From an uncultured Lactobacillus sp. (GTDB lineage Bacteria; Bacillota; Bacilli; Lactobacillales; Lactobacillaceae), in NCBI RefSeq assembly GCF_910589175.1, contig NZ_CAJURR010000003.1, forward strand, positions 1 through 64,000: 64,000 nucleotides of DNA, in the 5' to 3' direction. Below, piece after piece: positions 16,301 to 25,176 of the stretch. The notes under the pieces are model-generated. The model saw only the letters and a program-made list of their open reading frames with translations. It was not told the DNA's origin and made no database searches. A program made the translations under genes and the position numbers. The first letter of the stretch is position 1; every line of letters starts with the position of its first letter.

Positions 16301-17668
16301 ATGAAAATGCAACTTGCTGAGATCGCTAAAGCATTAAATAGTTCAGTTAATATGGGAGAAGATAAGGTCATTACATCTGTTGTTTTTGACTCAAGAAAAG
16401 CAACTCCCAATTCTTTGTTTATTCCCTTAGATGGTGCAAGGGATGGACATGATTTTGTATCTAATGCAATGGCAAACGGAGCAGAAGCAACTCTTTGGAA
16501 AAAAGGCCATGAGGGTATGCCTACTGATGTGCCAGTTATTGAAGTGGAAGATCCGCTAACTGCACTTCAAAATTTAGCTAAATATTACTTAGGTAAAGTT
16601 AATCCAACTGTTGTTGGGATTACTGGATCTAATGGTAAAACTACAACTAAGGATATGGTTGCAGCTGTTTTATCAAAAAGATTTAACGTACATAAGACAC
16701 AGGCTAACTTTAATAACGAAATTGGGGTACCGGTAACTATTTTAGAGATGAAACCATCTACTGAAATTTTAGTTCTTGAGATGGGGATGGATCGACCGGG
16801 ACAATTACACCATTTAAGTGAATTAGTAAGACCAGATGTTTGTGTCATCACAATGATTGGTGAAGCTCATATTGAGTTCTTCGGTACTAGAGATAAGATT
16901 GCAGACGCTAAAATGGAAATTACTGACTTCTTAAAGGAAGATGGTAAGTTTATTTACAATGGCGATGAACCTTTATTAGAAGAGCGTGCAGCTAAGATTA
17001 AGCAAGAAAAGAGTACTTTTGGTTTTAGAGAAGAAGATACTGTTTTTGCAACTACATTTAGATCTTACATGCATCATGCTACTTTTGAAGTAAATGGGTC
17101 AACACAACAATTTAAAATTCCAATGATTGGAAAACATAATGTCTCTAATGCTCTTGCAGCCATTAGTGTAGGACGCCATTTTGGTGAAAATGATGAACAA
17201 ATTGCCCAAGCTTTAGCTAACTTCACTCCAACAGCAAATAGAATGCAATGGAAGAAGGGCGATGTAGGCGAAGCAATTATGGATGACGTCTACAACTCAA
17301 ATCCAACTGCTGTTAAGGCTGTTACGACTTCGTTTGGACAAGTAATGGTCGAAGATGGTGGACGCAGAATTGCTGTCTTAGGTGATATGTTAGAGCTTGG
17401 GGATGAATCAGCTGATCTTCACGCTTCACTTGCCACTAGCTTGGATCCAGCAATTATCAATGAACTATATTTATATGGTCCAGAAATGAAAAACTTATAT
17501 GATGCTCTTGTTGATAAGTACCCAGCAGAAAATTTGCACTATTATCCACAAGATCAAATGAATCATATGATTGATGACTTAAAGAATGATATTAAGCCAG
17601 CTGATATTGTAATGCTAAAGGGATCACATGGGATGCATTTGGAAAAGGTCTTAGACCGTCTCATGTAG
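16301..17668 (+). CDS. murF: UDP-MurNAc-tripeptide-D-alanyl-D-alanine ligase
   Basis: Last cytoplasmic step of peptidoglycan precursor synthesis: ATP-dependent joining of D-Ala-D-Ala to UDP-MurNAc-tripeptide. 455 aa with the Mur ligase layout: N-terminal UDP-binding part (VFDSRKATPNSLFIPL), central ATP site GITGSNGKTTTKD (about residue 106), NFNNEIGVPVTIL typical of MurF rather than MurC/D/E, and C-terminal VLGDMLELG and LKGSHGMHLE. Separated from the helicase gene by 15 nt. Confidence 0.96.
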   Translation: MKMQLAEIAKALNSSVNMGEDKVITSVVFDSRKATPNSLFIPLDGARDGHDFVSNAMANGAEATLWKKGHEGMPTDVPVIEVEDPLTALQNLAKYYLGKVNPTVVGITGSNGKTTTKDMVAAVLSKRFNVHKTQANFNNEIGVPVTILEMKPSTEILVLEMGMDRPGQLHHLSELVRPDVCVITMIGEAHIEFFGTRDKIADAKMEITDFLKEDGKFIYNGDEPLLEERAAKIKQEKSTFGFREEDTVFATTFRSYMHHATFEVNGSTQQFKIPMIGKHNVSNALAAISVGRHFGENDEQIAQALANFTPTANRMQWKKGDVGEAIMDDVYNSNPTAVKAVTTSFGQVMVEDGGRRIAVLGDMLELGDESADLHASLATSLDPAIINELYLYGPEMKNLYDALVDKYPAENLHYYPQDQMNHMIDDLKNDIKPADIVMLKGSHGMHLEKVLDRLM

Positions 17669-17683
17669 GAAGGAATTAGATAT

Positions 17684-19138
17684 TTGAAATTTTCTGAAAT
17701 GAACTTAAAACCTGAAATTTTAAAAGCTATTAAGCGTTCAGGTTTTGAAGAAGCTACACCAATTCAAGAAAAAACCATTCCCCTAGTTTTGGAGGAAAAA
17801 GATGTAATTGGTCAAGCCCAGACAGGTACTGGTAAAACTGCTGCTTTTGGTTTGCCAATTTTACAGAACTTAGATAAGCAACACGATTCAATTCAAGCTA
17901 TTATTATTGAACCTACTCGTGAATTGGCTATTCAAACCCAAGAAGAGTTGTTCCGCTTAGGTCGTGATGAAAAAGCTCGCGTTCAAGTAGTTTATGGCGG
18001 TGCCGATATTCGACGCCAGATTCGTGCTTTAAAACAGACACCTGCAATTTTGGTGGGAACACCGGGACGTTTACTTGACCATTTAAAACGTGGCACAATT
18101 GATATTTCTAAAGTTAAAACAATTGTTTTAGATGAAGCAGATGAAATGCTTGATATGGGATTTATTCAAGATATTGAAAGTATTTTGAAATATGCCTCAA
18201 GTAAACATCAAACATTACTTTTCTCTGCTACAATGCCAAAGCCAATTTTACGAATTGGTGAAAAATTCATGAATGATCCTGAGATTGTAAAAATCAAAGG
18301 AAAAGAATTAACTGCTAATTTAATTGATCAGTATTTTGTGAGAGCAAAAGAAAATGAAAAGTTCGACATCCTATGTCGCTTAATTGATGTTCAAAATCCT
18401 GACTTAGCTGTTATTTTTGGTAGAACTAAGAGACGTGTTGATGAATTAACACGTGGGCTGCAAGCACGTGGGTATAACGCTGCTGGAATTCACGGTGATC
18501 TTTCTCAAGCTAAGCGAATGAGCGTGTTAAAGAGATTCCGAAAGGGTAAGCTCGATATTTTAGTTGCAACTGATGTGGCAGCCCGTGGATTAGATATTTC
18601 TGGGGTTAGTCATGTTTATAACTATGATATTCCGCAAGATCCAGATTCTTATGTTCACCGTATTGGTAGAACTGGACGTGCCGGTCAGAATGGAATGTCT
18701 GTAACTTTTGTTACTCCAAATGAAATTGGCTATATGCGTACTATAGAACAATTAACGCATAAAAAGATGATGCCACTTAAGCCGCCGACAGATGAAGAAG
18801 CATTTAAGGGTCAATTAAGTGCAGCTAATAAAAAGGTAGCAGAATTGCTTGATAGCGATCTTTCTAAATATACTGAAGAGGCATCTCAACTTCTTGACGA
18901 CTATTCTGCGATTGATTTAGTGGCCGCCTTATTAAAAGACTTGTCTAAAGATGCCGATAGTGTAAAAGTAAAGATTACACCTGAAAAGCCATTACCATTT
19001 AAATCAAAGCACGGTAACAATCGAAACTTTAAACGTAATTTCAAACGTGGTGGAGATCGAAATGAAAGATATCGTCGCAAACCCAATGCTCGTCGTGCAA
19101 GTACCAAGCACGAGTTTGTTATAAAGAAAAAAGATTAA
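17684..19138 (+). CDS. cshA: DEAD-box ATP-dependent RNA helicase, CshA type
   Basis: RNA helicase that remodels RNA for decay, ribosome assembly and cold growth. 484 aa with Q motif ATPIQEKTIPLVL, motif I AQTGTGKTA, PTRELA, TPGRLLDH, DEAD (about residue 150), SAT, VATDVAARGLDI and HRIGRTGRAG, then a basic C-terminal tail rich in Arg, Lys and Asn (GNNRNFKRNFKRGGDRN) that should bind RNA. The start is TTG at 17684 with AGGAAGGAA upstream, giving MKFSEMNLKPEIL, the usual CshA beginning. Co-transcribed with murF by spacing. Confidence 0.93.
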   Translation: MKFSEMNLKPEILKAIKRSGFEEATPIQEKTIPLVLEEKDVIGQAQTGTGKTAAFGLPILQNLDKQHDSIQAIIIEPTRELAIQTQEELFRLGRDEKARVQVVYGGADIRRQIRALKQTPAILVGTPGRLLDHLKRGTIDISKVKTIVLDEADEMLDMGFIQDIESILKYASSKHQTLLFSATMPKPILRIGEKFMNDPEIVKIKGKELTANLIDQYFVRAKENEKFDILCRLIDVQNPDLAVIFGRTKRRVDELTRGLQARGYNAAGIHGDLSQAKRMSVLKRFRKGKLDILVATDVAARGLDISGVSHVYNYDIPQDPDSYVHRIGRTGRAGQNGMSVTFVTPNEIGYMRTIEQLTHKKMMPLKPPTDEEAFKGQLSAANKKVAELLDSDLSKYTEEASQLLDDYSAIDLVAALLKDLSKDADSVKVKITPEKPLPFKSKHGNNRNFKRNFKRGGDRNERYRRKPNARRASTKHEFVIKKKD

Positions 19139-19152
19139 TTTTTGTTACTGGA

Positions 19153-19179
19153 GAGCTGTAGTTGCTACAGCTCTTTTTT
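19153..19179 (+). terminator. Terminator after cshA
   Basis: 9-bp stem GAGCTGTAG / CTACAGCTC with a 3-nt TTG loop and six Ts. Confidence 0.9.
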
Positions 19180-19183
19180 GTAA

Positions 19184-19189
19184 TATAAT
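19184..19189 (+). promoter_or_regulatory. -10 element of acpS-alr
   Basis: TATAAT 30 nt before the acpS ATG, with a weak TTGCTA 16 bp upstream inside the cshA terminator. A start site near 19195 would leave no room for translation from 19196, supporting the later acpS start. Confidence 0.5.
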
Positions 19190-19213
19190 GTATCAATGTG
19201 TGAGGTGAAAATA

Positions 19214-19573
19214 ATGATTAGAGGCGTAGGAATTGACTCAGTTGAAGTTGAACGCATGAAAAAGATAGTTGAAAAAGGCGATAAATTTGCTAAAAGGGTA
19301 TTGACTCCGAAAGAATTTGAGCAATATCAACAATTAAAAGGAAAACGCAAGGTAGAATACCTTGGTGGACGTTTTTCTTTAAAAGAATCTTTTTCAAAGG
19401 CAATGGGGACTGGATTAGGCAAATATGTTGGTTTTCAAGATATTGAAACATTATGGGATGATTTAGGACATCCAGTAATGACCTCGACTAAGTTTTCTGG
19501 AAATATTTTTCCTAGTATCACACATGGTGATCATGAGATTATAACAGTTGTAGTTTTGGAGGAATTAAACTAA
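19214..19573 (+). CDS. acpS: Holo-[acyl-carrier-protein] synthase
   Basis: Transfers 4'-phosphopantetheine from CoA to acyl carrier protein, activating it for fatty-acid synthesis. 119 aa; [12 protein letters not shown] holds the Mg-binding Asp and [14 protein letters not shown] the Glu of the active site. I start at ATG 19214 (MIRGVGID), not at the in-frame ATG 19196, because GAGGTG lies correctly before 19214 and a -10 element sits just before 19196. It overlaps alr by 1 nt (TAATG), a common acpS-alr arrangement in Firmicutes. Confidence 0.94.
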   Translation: MIRGVGIDSVEVERMKKIVEKGDKFAKRVLTPKEFEQYQQLKGKRKVEYLGGRFSLKESFSKAMGTGLGKYVGFQDIETLWDDLGHPVMTSTKFSGNIFPSITHGDHEIITVVVLEELN

Positions 19574-20703
19574 TGGTTCCAGGAATTCATCGTCCAGCCG
19601 TAGTAAAGGTAAACTTGGGCGCTATTAAAAGAAATCTGAAAAATGAGATGGGGCATCTAGAGCCCGGACAAAAGATGCTTGCCGTTGTAAAAGCAAACGG
19701 CTACGGACACGGTGCAGTAGAAGTAGCTAGAGTGGCAAATAAGGTAGGAGCAGCCGGATTTTGCGTTGCAATTTTAGATGAAGCATTAGAGTTAAGACGT
19801 GCAGATATCACAAAACCAATTTTAGTTTTAGGCGTTGTTTCTCCTGAATATGCTCCAATTGCTGCTGTAAATAACGTTTCATTGACTGTTCCAAACTTAG
19901 AATGGCTTAAAGAAGCAGAGAAGTACTTAAAAGATGCAAGTTTGCAATTGAAGATTCATTTAGGTATTGATTCCGGAATGGGTAGAATAGGATTTAATGA
20001 AGACGCAGACTTTATTGCTGCTAATGAATTTTTGGAGAATAACGATAATTTCTTTATTGAAGGAATGTTTGCCCATTTTGCTTCTGCTGATAGCAGTGAT
20101 GAAACTTATTTCAAACATCAATGTGAAAAATTTAATCATATGAAGAGTTTGCTTACTGTAAGGCCAAAATGGATTCATCAGAATAATACGGCAGCAAGTA
20201 TTTTTCATGATGGAATTAAAAGTGATTTAGTTAGATTTGGTATTGGAATTTATGGTTTAAATCCTTCTTCTAATCCTAATTCTCCAGACTTAAAATCAAA
20301 TATTCAGTTAGAACCTGCCTTGTCATTTGAAAGTGAACTGACTCATGTTAAGACAATTCATCAAGGTGATGGTGTTGGATATGGTTCGACCTTTGTTGCA
20401 GATGAAGATACAATTATTGGAACCGTACCCGTTGGTTATGCGGATGGTTTTATTAGAAAATTCCAAGGTTTCAAGGTTAAAGTGGGAGATACATACTGTC
20501 CAATTGTTGGCCGAATTTGTATGGATCAATTTATGGTTAAGATGCCTAAAAAGATGCCAGTAGGAACCAAAGTAACCATTATTTCTTCTAATCCTAATGA
20601 TCAAAATAATATTAAAGCAGCAGCTGATTATGTTGACACAATTCATTATGAAGTTGCTTGCTTATTAAATGATCGTTTACCACGTGTATATTACGAAAAT
20701 TAA
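19573..20703 (+). CDS. alr: Alanine racemase
   Basis: PLP enzyme giving D-alanine for peptidoglycan and D-alanylated teichoic acids. 376 aa. The PLP Lys is in [14 protein letters not shown] (about residue 40) and the second catalytic base is the Tyr in DGVGYGSTF (about 271); [14 protein letters not shown] and [10 protein letters not shown] are further family blocks. Translation is probably coupled to acpS through the TAATG overlap; GGAGG lies 12 nt upstream inside acpS. The terminator after it has been broken by an insertion sequence. Confidence 0.96.
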   Translation: MVPGIHRPAVVKVNLGAIKRNLKNEMGHLEPGQKMLAVVKANGYGHGAVEVARVANKVGAAGFCVAILDEALELRRADITKPILVLGVVSPEYAPIAAVNNVSLTVPNLEWLKEAEKYLKDASLQLKIHLGIDSGMGRIGFNEDADFIAANEFLENNDNFFIEGMFAHFASADSSDETYFKHQCEKFNHMKSLLTVRPKWIHQNNTAASIFHDGIKSDLVRFGIGIYGLNPSSNPNSPDLKSNIQLEPALSFESELTHVKTIHQGDGVGYGSTFVADEDTIIGTVPVGYADGFIRKFQGFKVKVGDTYCPIVGRICMDQFMVKMPKKMPVGTKVTIISSNPNDQNNIKAAADYVDTIHYEVACLLNDRLPRVYYEN

Positions 20704-20707
20704 AAAT

Positions 20708-20735
20708 AAAAGCTTGTTTAACCAATTTGGCTAAA
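20708..20735 (+). terminator. Left part of the split alr terminator
   Basis: AAAAGCTTGTTTA (20708-20720) plus loop ACCAATTTGGC and the first bases TAAA of the opposite arm. The remaining arm CAAGCTTTTTT is found at 22608-22618 beyond the insertion sequence. Rejoined after removing one copy of AAA, it forms a perfect 13-bp stem with an 11-nt loop and T-runs on both strands, so it was a bidirectional terminator for the convergent genes alr and the CBS-ACT gene. Confidence 0.88.
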
Positions 20736-20776
20736 TGATACAATCCCACTAAAGTGGACGATTGAAATACATAAAG
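20736..20776 (+). repeat. Left terminal inverted repeat of the IS
   Basis: 41-nt end that matches the right end at 33 of 41 positions by my hand alignment; best blocks are TGATACA, TCCC and GAAATACATAAAG. Confidence 0.85.
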
Positions 20777-20803
20777 TATTCAATCATTCATGGAGGCGGG
20801 ATT
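20760..20803 (+). promoter_or_regulatory. Hairpins at the IS left end near the orfA ribosome site
   Basis: GATTGAAATAC (20760-20770) pairs with GTATTCAATC (20776-20785). In addition AATCCC (20742-20747, inside the left end) can pair with GGGATT (20798-20803) next to the GGAGGCGGG ribosome site (20792-20800). A transcript entering from alr would contain both parts and could hide the ribosome site. Confidence 0.45.
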
Positions 20804-20808
20804 TTTCT

Positions 20809-21537
20809 ATGTCTAGAAAAAGCAAATATTCATATGAACAAAAGTTATGGTCAGTTAAACAATACTTAAACGGTAATAAGAGTGCTGTTGAAATATCTAG
20901 ACAGCTCAATATGACAAGTAAATACGGGGACATTAGAATAAGAGAGTGGGCTCGTCAATATCAAAGCAATCACAGTAATTTCTTTAACAATGCCAAGCAC
21001 AATAGTCATTACTCTAAAGAATTTAAAGATTTGGTTGTGCAGGAATATCTAGCCGGCAAAGGATCATTGGAGTCTTTAGCTAACAAATATGGTATTAGAA
21101 GCCAGTCAACAGTAAGAAAATGGGTTTCCAAGTATAATAGTCATATAGAAAATCGGGATTATGATCCCCACCCGGAGGTCCATATGACTAAAGCAAGAAA
21201 AAAGACAAACCAGCAAGAAAGAATTCAAATTGTTAATTACTGTCTTAAACATAACAAAAATTACACTCAAACAGCTGTCAAGTACAGCTGTTCCTACCAA
21301 CAGGTTTATAGTTGGACACATAAATATCTGACTAACGGTGAAGCAGGTCTAACAGATAAACGAGGCAAACATAAGAAGCCAGAAGAGCTAACCGAGTTAG
21401 AACTAGCCAATCGCAGAATTGAAGAACTTGAACGCAAACTCAAAGAAGAACAGACTAAGAACGAATTCCTAAAAAAATTAGATCAACTAGAAAGGATGTG
21501 CTTGCCGGACAGCCAAAATATAGACAAGCCGCAATAA
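20809..21537 (+). CDS. IS3-family transposase OrfA (DNA-binding part)
   Basis: 242-aa OrfA. Three helix-turn-helix-like units are visible: SYEQKLWSVKQYLNGNKSAVEISRQL, SKEFKDLVVQEYLAGKGSLESLANKYGI and QERIQIVNYCLKHNKNYTQTAVKY, followed by a C-terminal coiled coil with Leu spacing (ELTELELANRRIEELERKLKEEQ) for dimerisation. It should bind the terminal repeats. Strong GGAGG ribosome site. The A-heptamer at 21471-21477 lies in its 3' part; a -1 slip there fuses it to OrfB. Confidence 0.9.
   Translation: MSRKSKYSYEQKLWSVKQYLNGNKSAVEISRQLNMTSKYGDIRIREWARQYQSNHSNFFNNAKHNSHYSKEFKDLVVQEYLAGKGSLESLANKYGIRSQSTVRKWVSKYNSHIENRDYDPHPEVHMTKARKKTNQQERIQIVNYCLKHNKNYTQTAVKYSCSYQQVYSWTHKYLTNGEAGLTDKRGKHKKPEELTELELANRRIEELERKLKEEQTKNEFLKKLDQLERMCLPDSQNIDKPQ
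21471..21477 (+). other. A-AAA-AAA slippery heptamer for -1 frameshifting
   Basis: Seven As placed so that the OrfA codons read ctA-AAA-AAA. Slipping back one base puts the ribosome in the OrfB frame, which is open from here (ATT AGA TCA ACT AGA AAG GAT GTG). This is the standard IS3-family way to make the OrfAB transposase. Confidence 0.8.
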
Positions 21538-22538
21538 GAAAACGCTGGAAATTAGAAATGTATCATTTAATTCGTGCTTGTCATCAAAAGTACAATTGGA
21601 AGATAGATTTAATGTGCAAATGGGCTAAGATAGCACGTTCAGCTTACTACAAGCACTTTGATCCTAAACACAAGCCTAGTGAACGTGAAGAGCGAGATAA
21701 AAGAATTGAAGCTAAGATTATTGAAATAGCTGAGTCCAACAATAGTTTATTTGGGACGGAAAAGATGACTATGGCCGTTAATCGCCAAATACCTGATGAA
21801 AAGCCCGTTTATCATAAAACCATTTATCGTTTAATGTGCGTTAATGGCATTAGCTCACAAAAGCCGAGATATCAGAAACCTAAATTTAAACATACAACAC
21901 CAGAAAAAACTGCCGAAAACAAACTAAAGAGAGACTTCAATGCCTCTAAGCCTAATGAAAAATGGTGTACGGATATCACTGAAGTCATTGCGCCAGGTTT
22001 GCCTAAAGCATACCTTTGCACAGTATTTGATCTTTATGATCGCTATCCTGTTGTCTATGCGATTAGTAAACACAATAATACTGCTTTAGTTCAAACAGCT
22101 TATGACCAAGCTGTTAAAGCATATCCCAACGCTCATCCACTCTTCCACAGCGATCGTGGATTCCAATTCACTCGTGCACCTTTCCAGAATCAATTAGAAA
22201 AACAAGACATGATACAATCAATGTCTCGTGTTGGCTGCTGTATTGACAATGGTCCAATGGAAGGTTGGCAGGGCATTATTAAAGAAATGCGAGTAGTCCT
22301 CCGTCCTCAAGTTACCAGCTATGATGAACTTAATGATTCTATCTGCAAGACCATAGATTACTATATTAATGAAGATCCGCAAAAGCGTTTCAATGGCTTG
22401 ACTGCTGGAGAAATGCGCAAAGAAGCAATGAAAGGCAATCTTAAGAATTGTCCCATTGCTCCAAATCATCGAATTGAACGATACTGGCAAGATATACACG
22501 AAAAGAAAGTAAAAGAAGCTAAAAAAATCCTCAGCTGA
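21498..22538 (+). CDS. IS3-family transposase OrfB (DDE integrase domain)
   Basis: 346-aa catalytic half with an rve-type DDE domain: first Asp in NEKWCTDITEV, second Asp in LFHSDRGFQFT, and the Glu in DNGPMEGWQGIIKEM at the expected spacing. Upstream is the HTH_21-like region SNNSLFGTEKMTMAVNR. Probably made mainly as an OrfAB fusion by frameshifting; the GTG at 21498 is only a nominal start, though AAAGGA lies before it. The reading frame is intact. Confidence 0.9.
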   Translation: MLAGQPKYRQAAIRKRWKLEMYHLIRACHQKYNWKIDLMCKWAKIARSAYYKHFDPKHKPSEREERDKRIEAKIIEIAESNNSLFGTEKMTMAVNRQIPDEKPVYHKTIYRLMCVNGISSQKPRYQKPKFKHTTPEKTAENKLKRDFNASKPNEKWCTDITEVIAPGLPKAYLCTVFDLYDRYPVVYAISKHNNTALVQTAYDQAVKAYPNAHPLFHSDRGFQFTRAPFQNQLEKQDMIQSMSRVGCCIDNGPMEGWQGIIKEMRVVLRPQVTSYDELNDSICKTIDYYINEDPQKRFNGLTAGEMRKEAMKGNLKNCPIAPNHRIERYWQDIHEKKVKEAKKILS

Positions 22539-22556
22539 TTAATAACCAACTGAGGA
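22528..22556 (+). repeat. Stem-loop at the end of orfB
   Basis: 7-bp stem TCCTCAG / CTGAGGA overlapping the orfB stop codon. No T-run follows, so it is not a good terminator; it might protect the message end or matter for transposition. Confidence 0.4.
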
Positions 22557-22563
22557 ATAAAAG

Positions 22564-22604
22564 CTTTATGTATTTCTACTGTCTACTTGACAGGGAATGT
22601 ATCA
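22564..22604 (-). repeat. Right terminal inverted repeat of the IS
   Basis: Reverse complement begins TGATACATTCCC and contains GAAATACATAAAG, matching the left end at 33 of 41 positions by hand alignment. Confidence 0.85.
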
Positions 22605-22618
22605 AAACAAGCTTTTTT
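22605..22618 (-). terminator. Right part of the split alr / CBS-ACT terminator
   Basis: AAA target duplication followed by CAAGCTTTTTT, the missing arm of the hairpin whose other arm is at 20708-20720. As it stands it cannot fold locally, so the minus-strand CBS-ACT transcript probably runs into the insertion sequence. Confidence 0.8.
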
Positions 22619-22638
22619 AATTATAGTAATTAAGATAA

Positions 22639-23319
22639 TTAGTCTTTTAATTCACCAGGTTTTTCTGCGCTACGGATTGTTAGACCTGATTGAAGATCTT
22701 CAATTTCAGCAACAACGAAACCTTTCTTTTCAAGTCGGTTGACGATAGCGGTCATAGTTTCGCGAGAAACACCAATAGGAAGAGTAAATAAGTTACGACG
22801 AACTAGTTCACCAGTTTTGACGTCTAAAGTTAAGCAACCAGCAATATTACTATATTTAGAAATAATTTTTGCCATTTTAACTAAGTTACCACGGTCATTA
22901 TCCGAAAGAATAGTCAAAACGTAAGAACCGTTTTTGATATTCCACGCATCAGAAAGCATATCTAGCAAACGAGCGTGAGTTAAAATTCCGTAGAAATGAT
23001 TTTCTTCGTCCAATACAGCAATGTATGGAAGGTCTTTAATGTTAAAGAATACACGGAAGAAAGGTGAATTTACCTTAATTGTTTTAGTAGCGTTTTTAAG
23101 CAAGTAAGTTACAGGTAAATTCATGTCGCCGCCTTGAGATTTATGACGGTAAATGTGCATTTTATAAATATTTCCACGGAAGATAGTTCCGGTATCGTCT
23201 AAAATAGGGACACAACGAAAGCCGGAGTCTTCTAAGATTTTTAATGCTTCGGCAAGAGTAGCTTTTTCGTTGACTGTAGTTAAGTAGTCTTTTTTATAGA
23301 CAAGAGATTTAATTAGCAT
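22639..23319 (-). CDS. CBS-ACT domain protein, candidate c-di-AMP receptor
   Basis: 226-aa cytoplasmic regulator. Residues about 1-130 form a CBS pair (TLAEALKILEDSGFRCVPILDDTG...FRGNIYKMHIYRH and LPYIAVLDEENHFYGILTHARLLDML), and residues about 140-210 an ACT-like fold (GSYVLTILSDNDRGNLVKMAKIISKYSNIAGCLTL). This order is that of the Listeria c-di-AMP-binding protein CbpA, and CBS-only relatives such as DarB also bind c-di-AMP; assignment here is by family resemblance only. It lies downstream of ldh but after that gene's terminator. Its own terminator was split by the insertion sequence. Confidence 0.8.
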   Translation of the reverse strand: MLIKSLVYKKDYLTTVNEKATLAEALKILEDSGFRCVPILDDTGTIFRGNIYKMHIYRHKSQGGDMNLPVTYLLKNATKTIKVNSPFFRVFFNIKDLPYIAVLDEENHFYGILTHARLLDMLSDAWNIKNGSYVLTILSDNDRGNLVKMAKIISKYSNIAGCLTLDVKTGELVRRNLFTLPIGVSRETMTAIVNRLEKKGFVVAEIEDLQSGLTIRSAEKPGELKD

Positions 23320-23412
23320 GATTAGCCTCCATACATCTGAAATTTACAAGCCATTATACCATAGTTTTATATAAAAATTAAAGACTGATTAAACAACTTT
23401 AATTTAGAAAAT

Positions 23413-23444
23413 AAAAGAGCATCCACAAATGTGAATGCTCTTTT
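23413..23444 (-). terminator. Terminator of ldh
   Basis: Stem AAAAGAGCAT-CAC / GTG-ATGCTCTTTT with one internal mismatch and a short loop, 18 nt beyond the ldh stop codon; T-run on both strands. Confidence 0.87.
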
Positions 23445-23461
23445 ACAGGAAAAAGTCCTAA

Positions 23462-24436
<975 letters not shown>

Positions 24437-24478
24437 CTAATACTTCCTTCCATATTAGTGATTTATTTAACAATAACG

Positions 24479-24487
24479 ATTATATCA
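24479..24487 (-). promoter_or_regulatory. Extended -10 of the ldh promoter
   Basis: TGATATAAT on the minus strand, 46 nt before the ldh start; the TG extension compensates for a poor -35. No clear catabolite-repression (cre) box was found nearby. Confidence 0.6.
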
Positions 24488-24552
24488 TATTGGAATTTAA
24501 AAATTAAAAATATAATTTTAAAGATCTAATTAATTATTTGTAAGTAAGCGTG

Positions 24553-24561
24553 TGCTATAAT
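24553..24561 (+). promoter_or_regulatory. Extended -10 of the pth-mfd promoter
   Basis: TGCTATAAT (TATAAT at 24556-24561), 57 nt before pth and divergent from ldh. Confidence 0.6.
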
Positions 24562-24617
24562 CTCAAGAGCAATAAGCAGATTTAGAATGAAATATTTATC
24601 AAAGAGGATGAAAAAGA

Positions 24618-25175
24618 ATGAAGTTAATTGCAGGTTTAGGAAATCCAGGTAGAAAATATGATCAGACTAAGCATAATACAGGTTTTATGGCCTTAGATCA
24701 TTATTTAGAGAAGAATGGTTTAAATTTAGATAAGGATAAGTTTGAAGGTTTATGGACAAAGAAAAAAATCAACGGTGAAGATGTGATTTTTCTTGAACCC
24801 CAAACTTTTATGAACGATTCGGGAAAATCAATCGCACAAGTAGCCAATTTCTTCAAAATTAAGCCTGAAGATATTTTAGTTATTCATGATGACATGGATA
24901 TGCCAATTGGAAAGATTAGAATTCGTGCAAATGGTAAATCAGGAGGTCATAATGGAATTAAGAGCATTATGGCTTGCTTAGGAACGAATAATTTTAACCG
25001 ATTAAAAATTGGAATTCGTCATCCTGAAAAAGAAAGTGTTGTTTCTTGGGTATTGAGTCCCTTTAATAATGAGCAGCAAAAACTGATGGATGCAGCTTTT
25101 GAGACAAGTGAAAGTATCATTAATGATTTTATTAAAGGGAAGAACGCCCAATATTTAATGAATCAGTATAATTAG
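24618..25175 (+). CDS. pth: Peptidyl-tRNA hydrolase
   Basis: Recycles peptidyl-tRNA released from stalled ribosomes. 185 aa with LIAGLGNPGRKYDQTKHNTGF (catalytic His in the KHNTGF block), LEPQTFMNDSGKSI and HDDMDMPIGKIRIRANGKSGGHNG, all diagnostic. GAGGATG ribosome site. mfd begins 2 nt after its stop, as in many lactobacilli, so the two are co-transcribed. Confidence 0.96.
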   Translation: MKLIAGLGNPGRKYDQTKHNTGFMALDHYLEKNGLNLDKDKFEGLWTKKKINGEDVIFLEPQTFMNDSGKSIAQVANFFKIKPEDILVIHDDMDMPIGKIRIRANGKSGGHNGIKSIMACLGTNNFNRLKIGIRHPEKESVVSWVLSPFNNEQQKLMDAAFETSESIINDFIKGKNAQYLMNQYN

Positions 25176-25176
25176 A

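Larger units (their letters stand above)
20736..22604 (+). mobile_element. Complete IS3-family insertion sequence, 1869 bp
   Basis: Bounded by imperfect terminal inverted repeats that start TGATACA and end TGTATCA (TG...CA ends, as usual for IS3), with a 3-bp AAA direct repeat on each side (20733-20735 and 22605-22607). It encodes overlapping orfA and orfB with a -1 frameshift site. Both reading frames and both ends are intact, so it may be mobile. It is longer than most IS3-family elements because orfA is large. Its insertion point is inside the alr/CBS terminator. Confidence 0.9.

Noticed and set aside
19196..19213. Longer AcpS start at ATG 19196
   Set aside because: It lies at the likely transcription start and lacks a ribosome site; ATG 19214 has GAGGTG and gives the family N-terminus.
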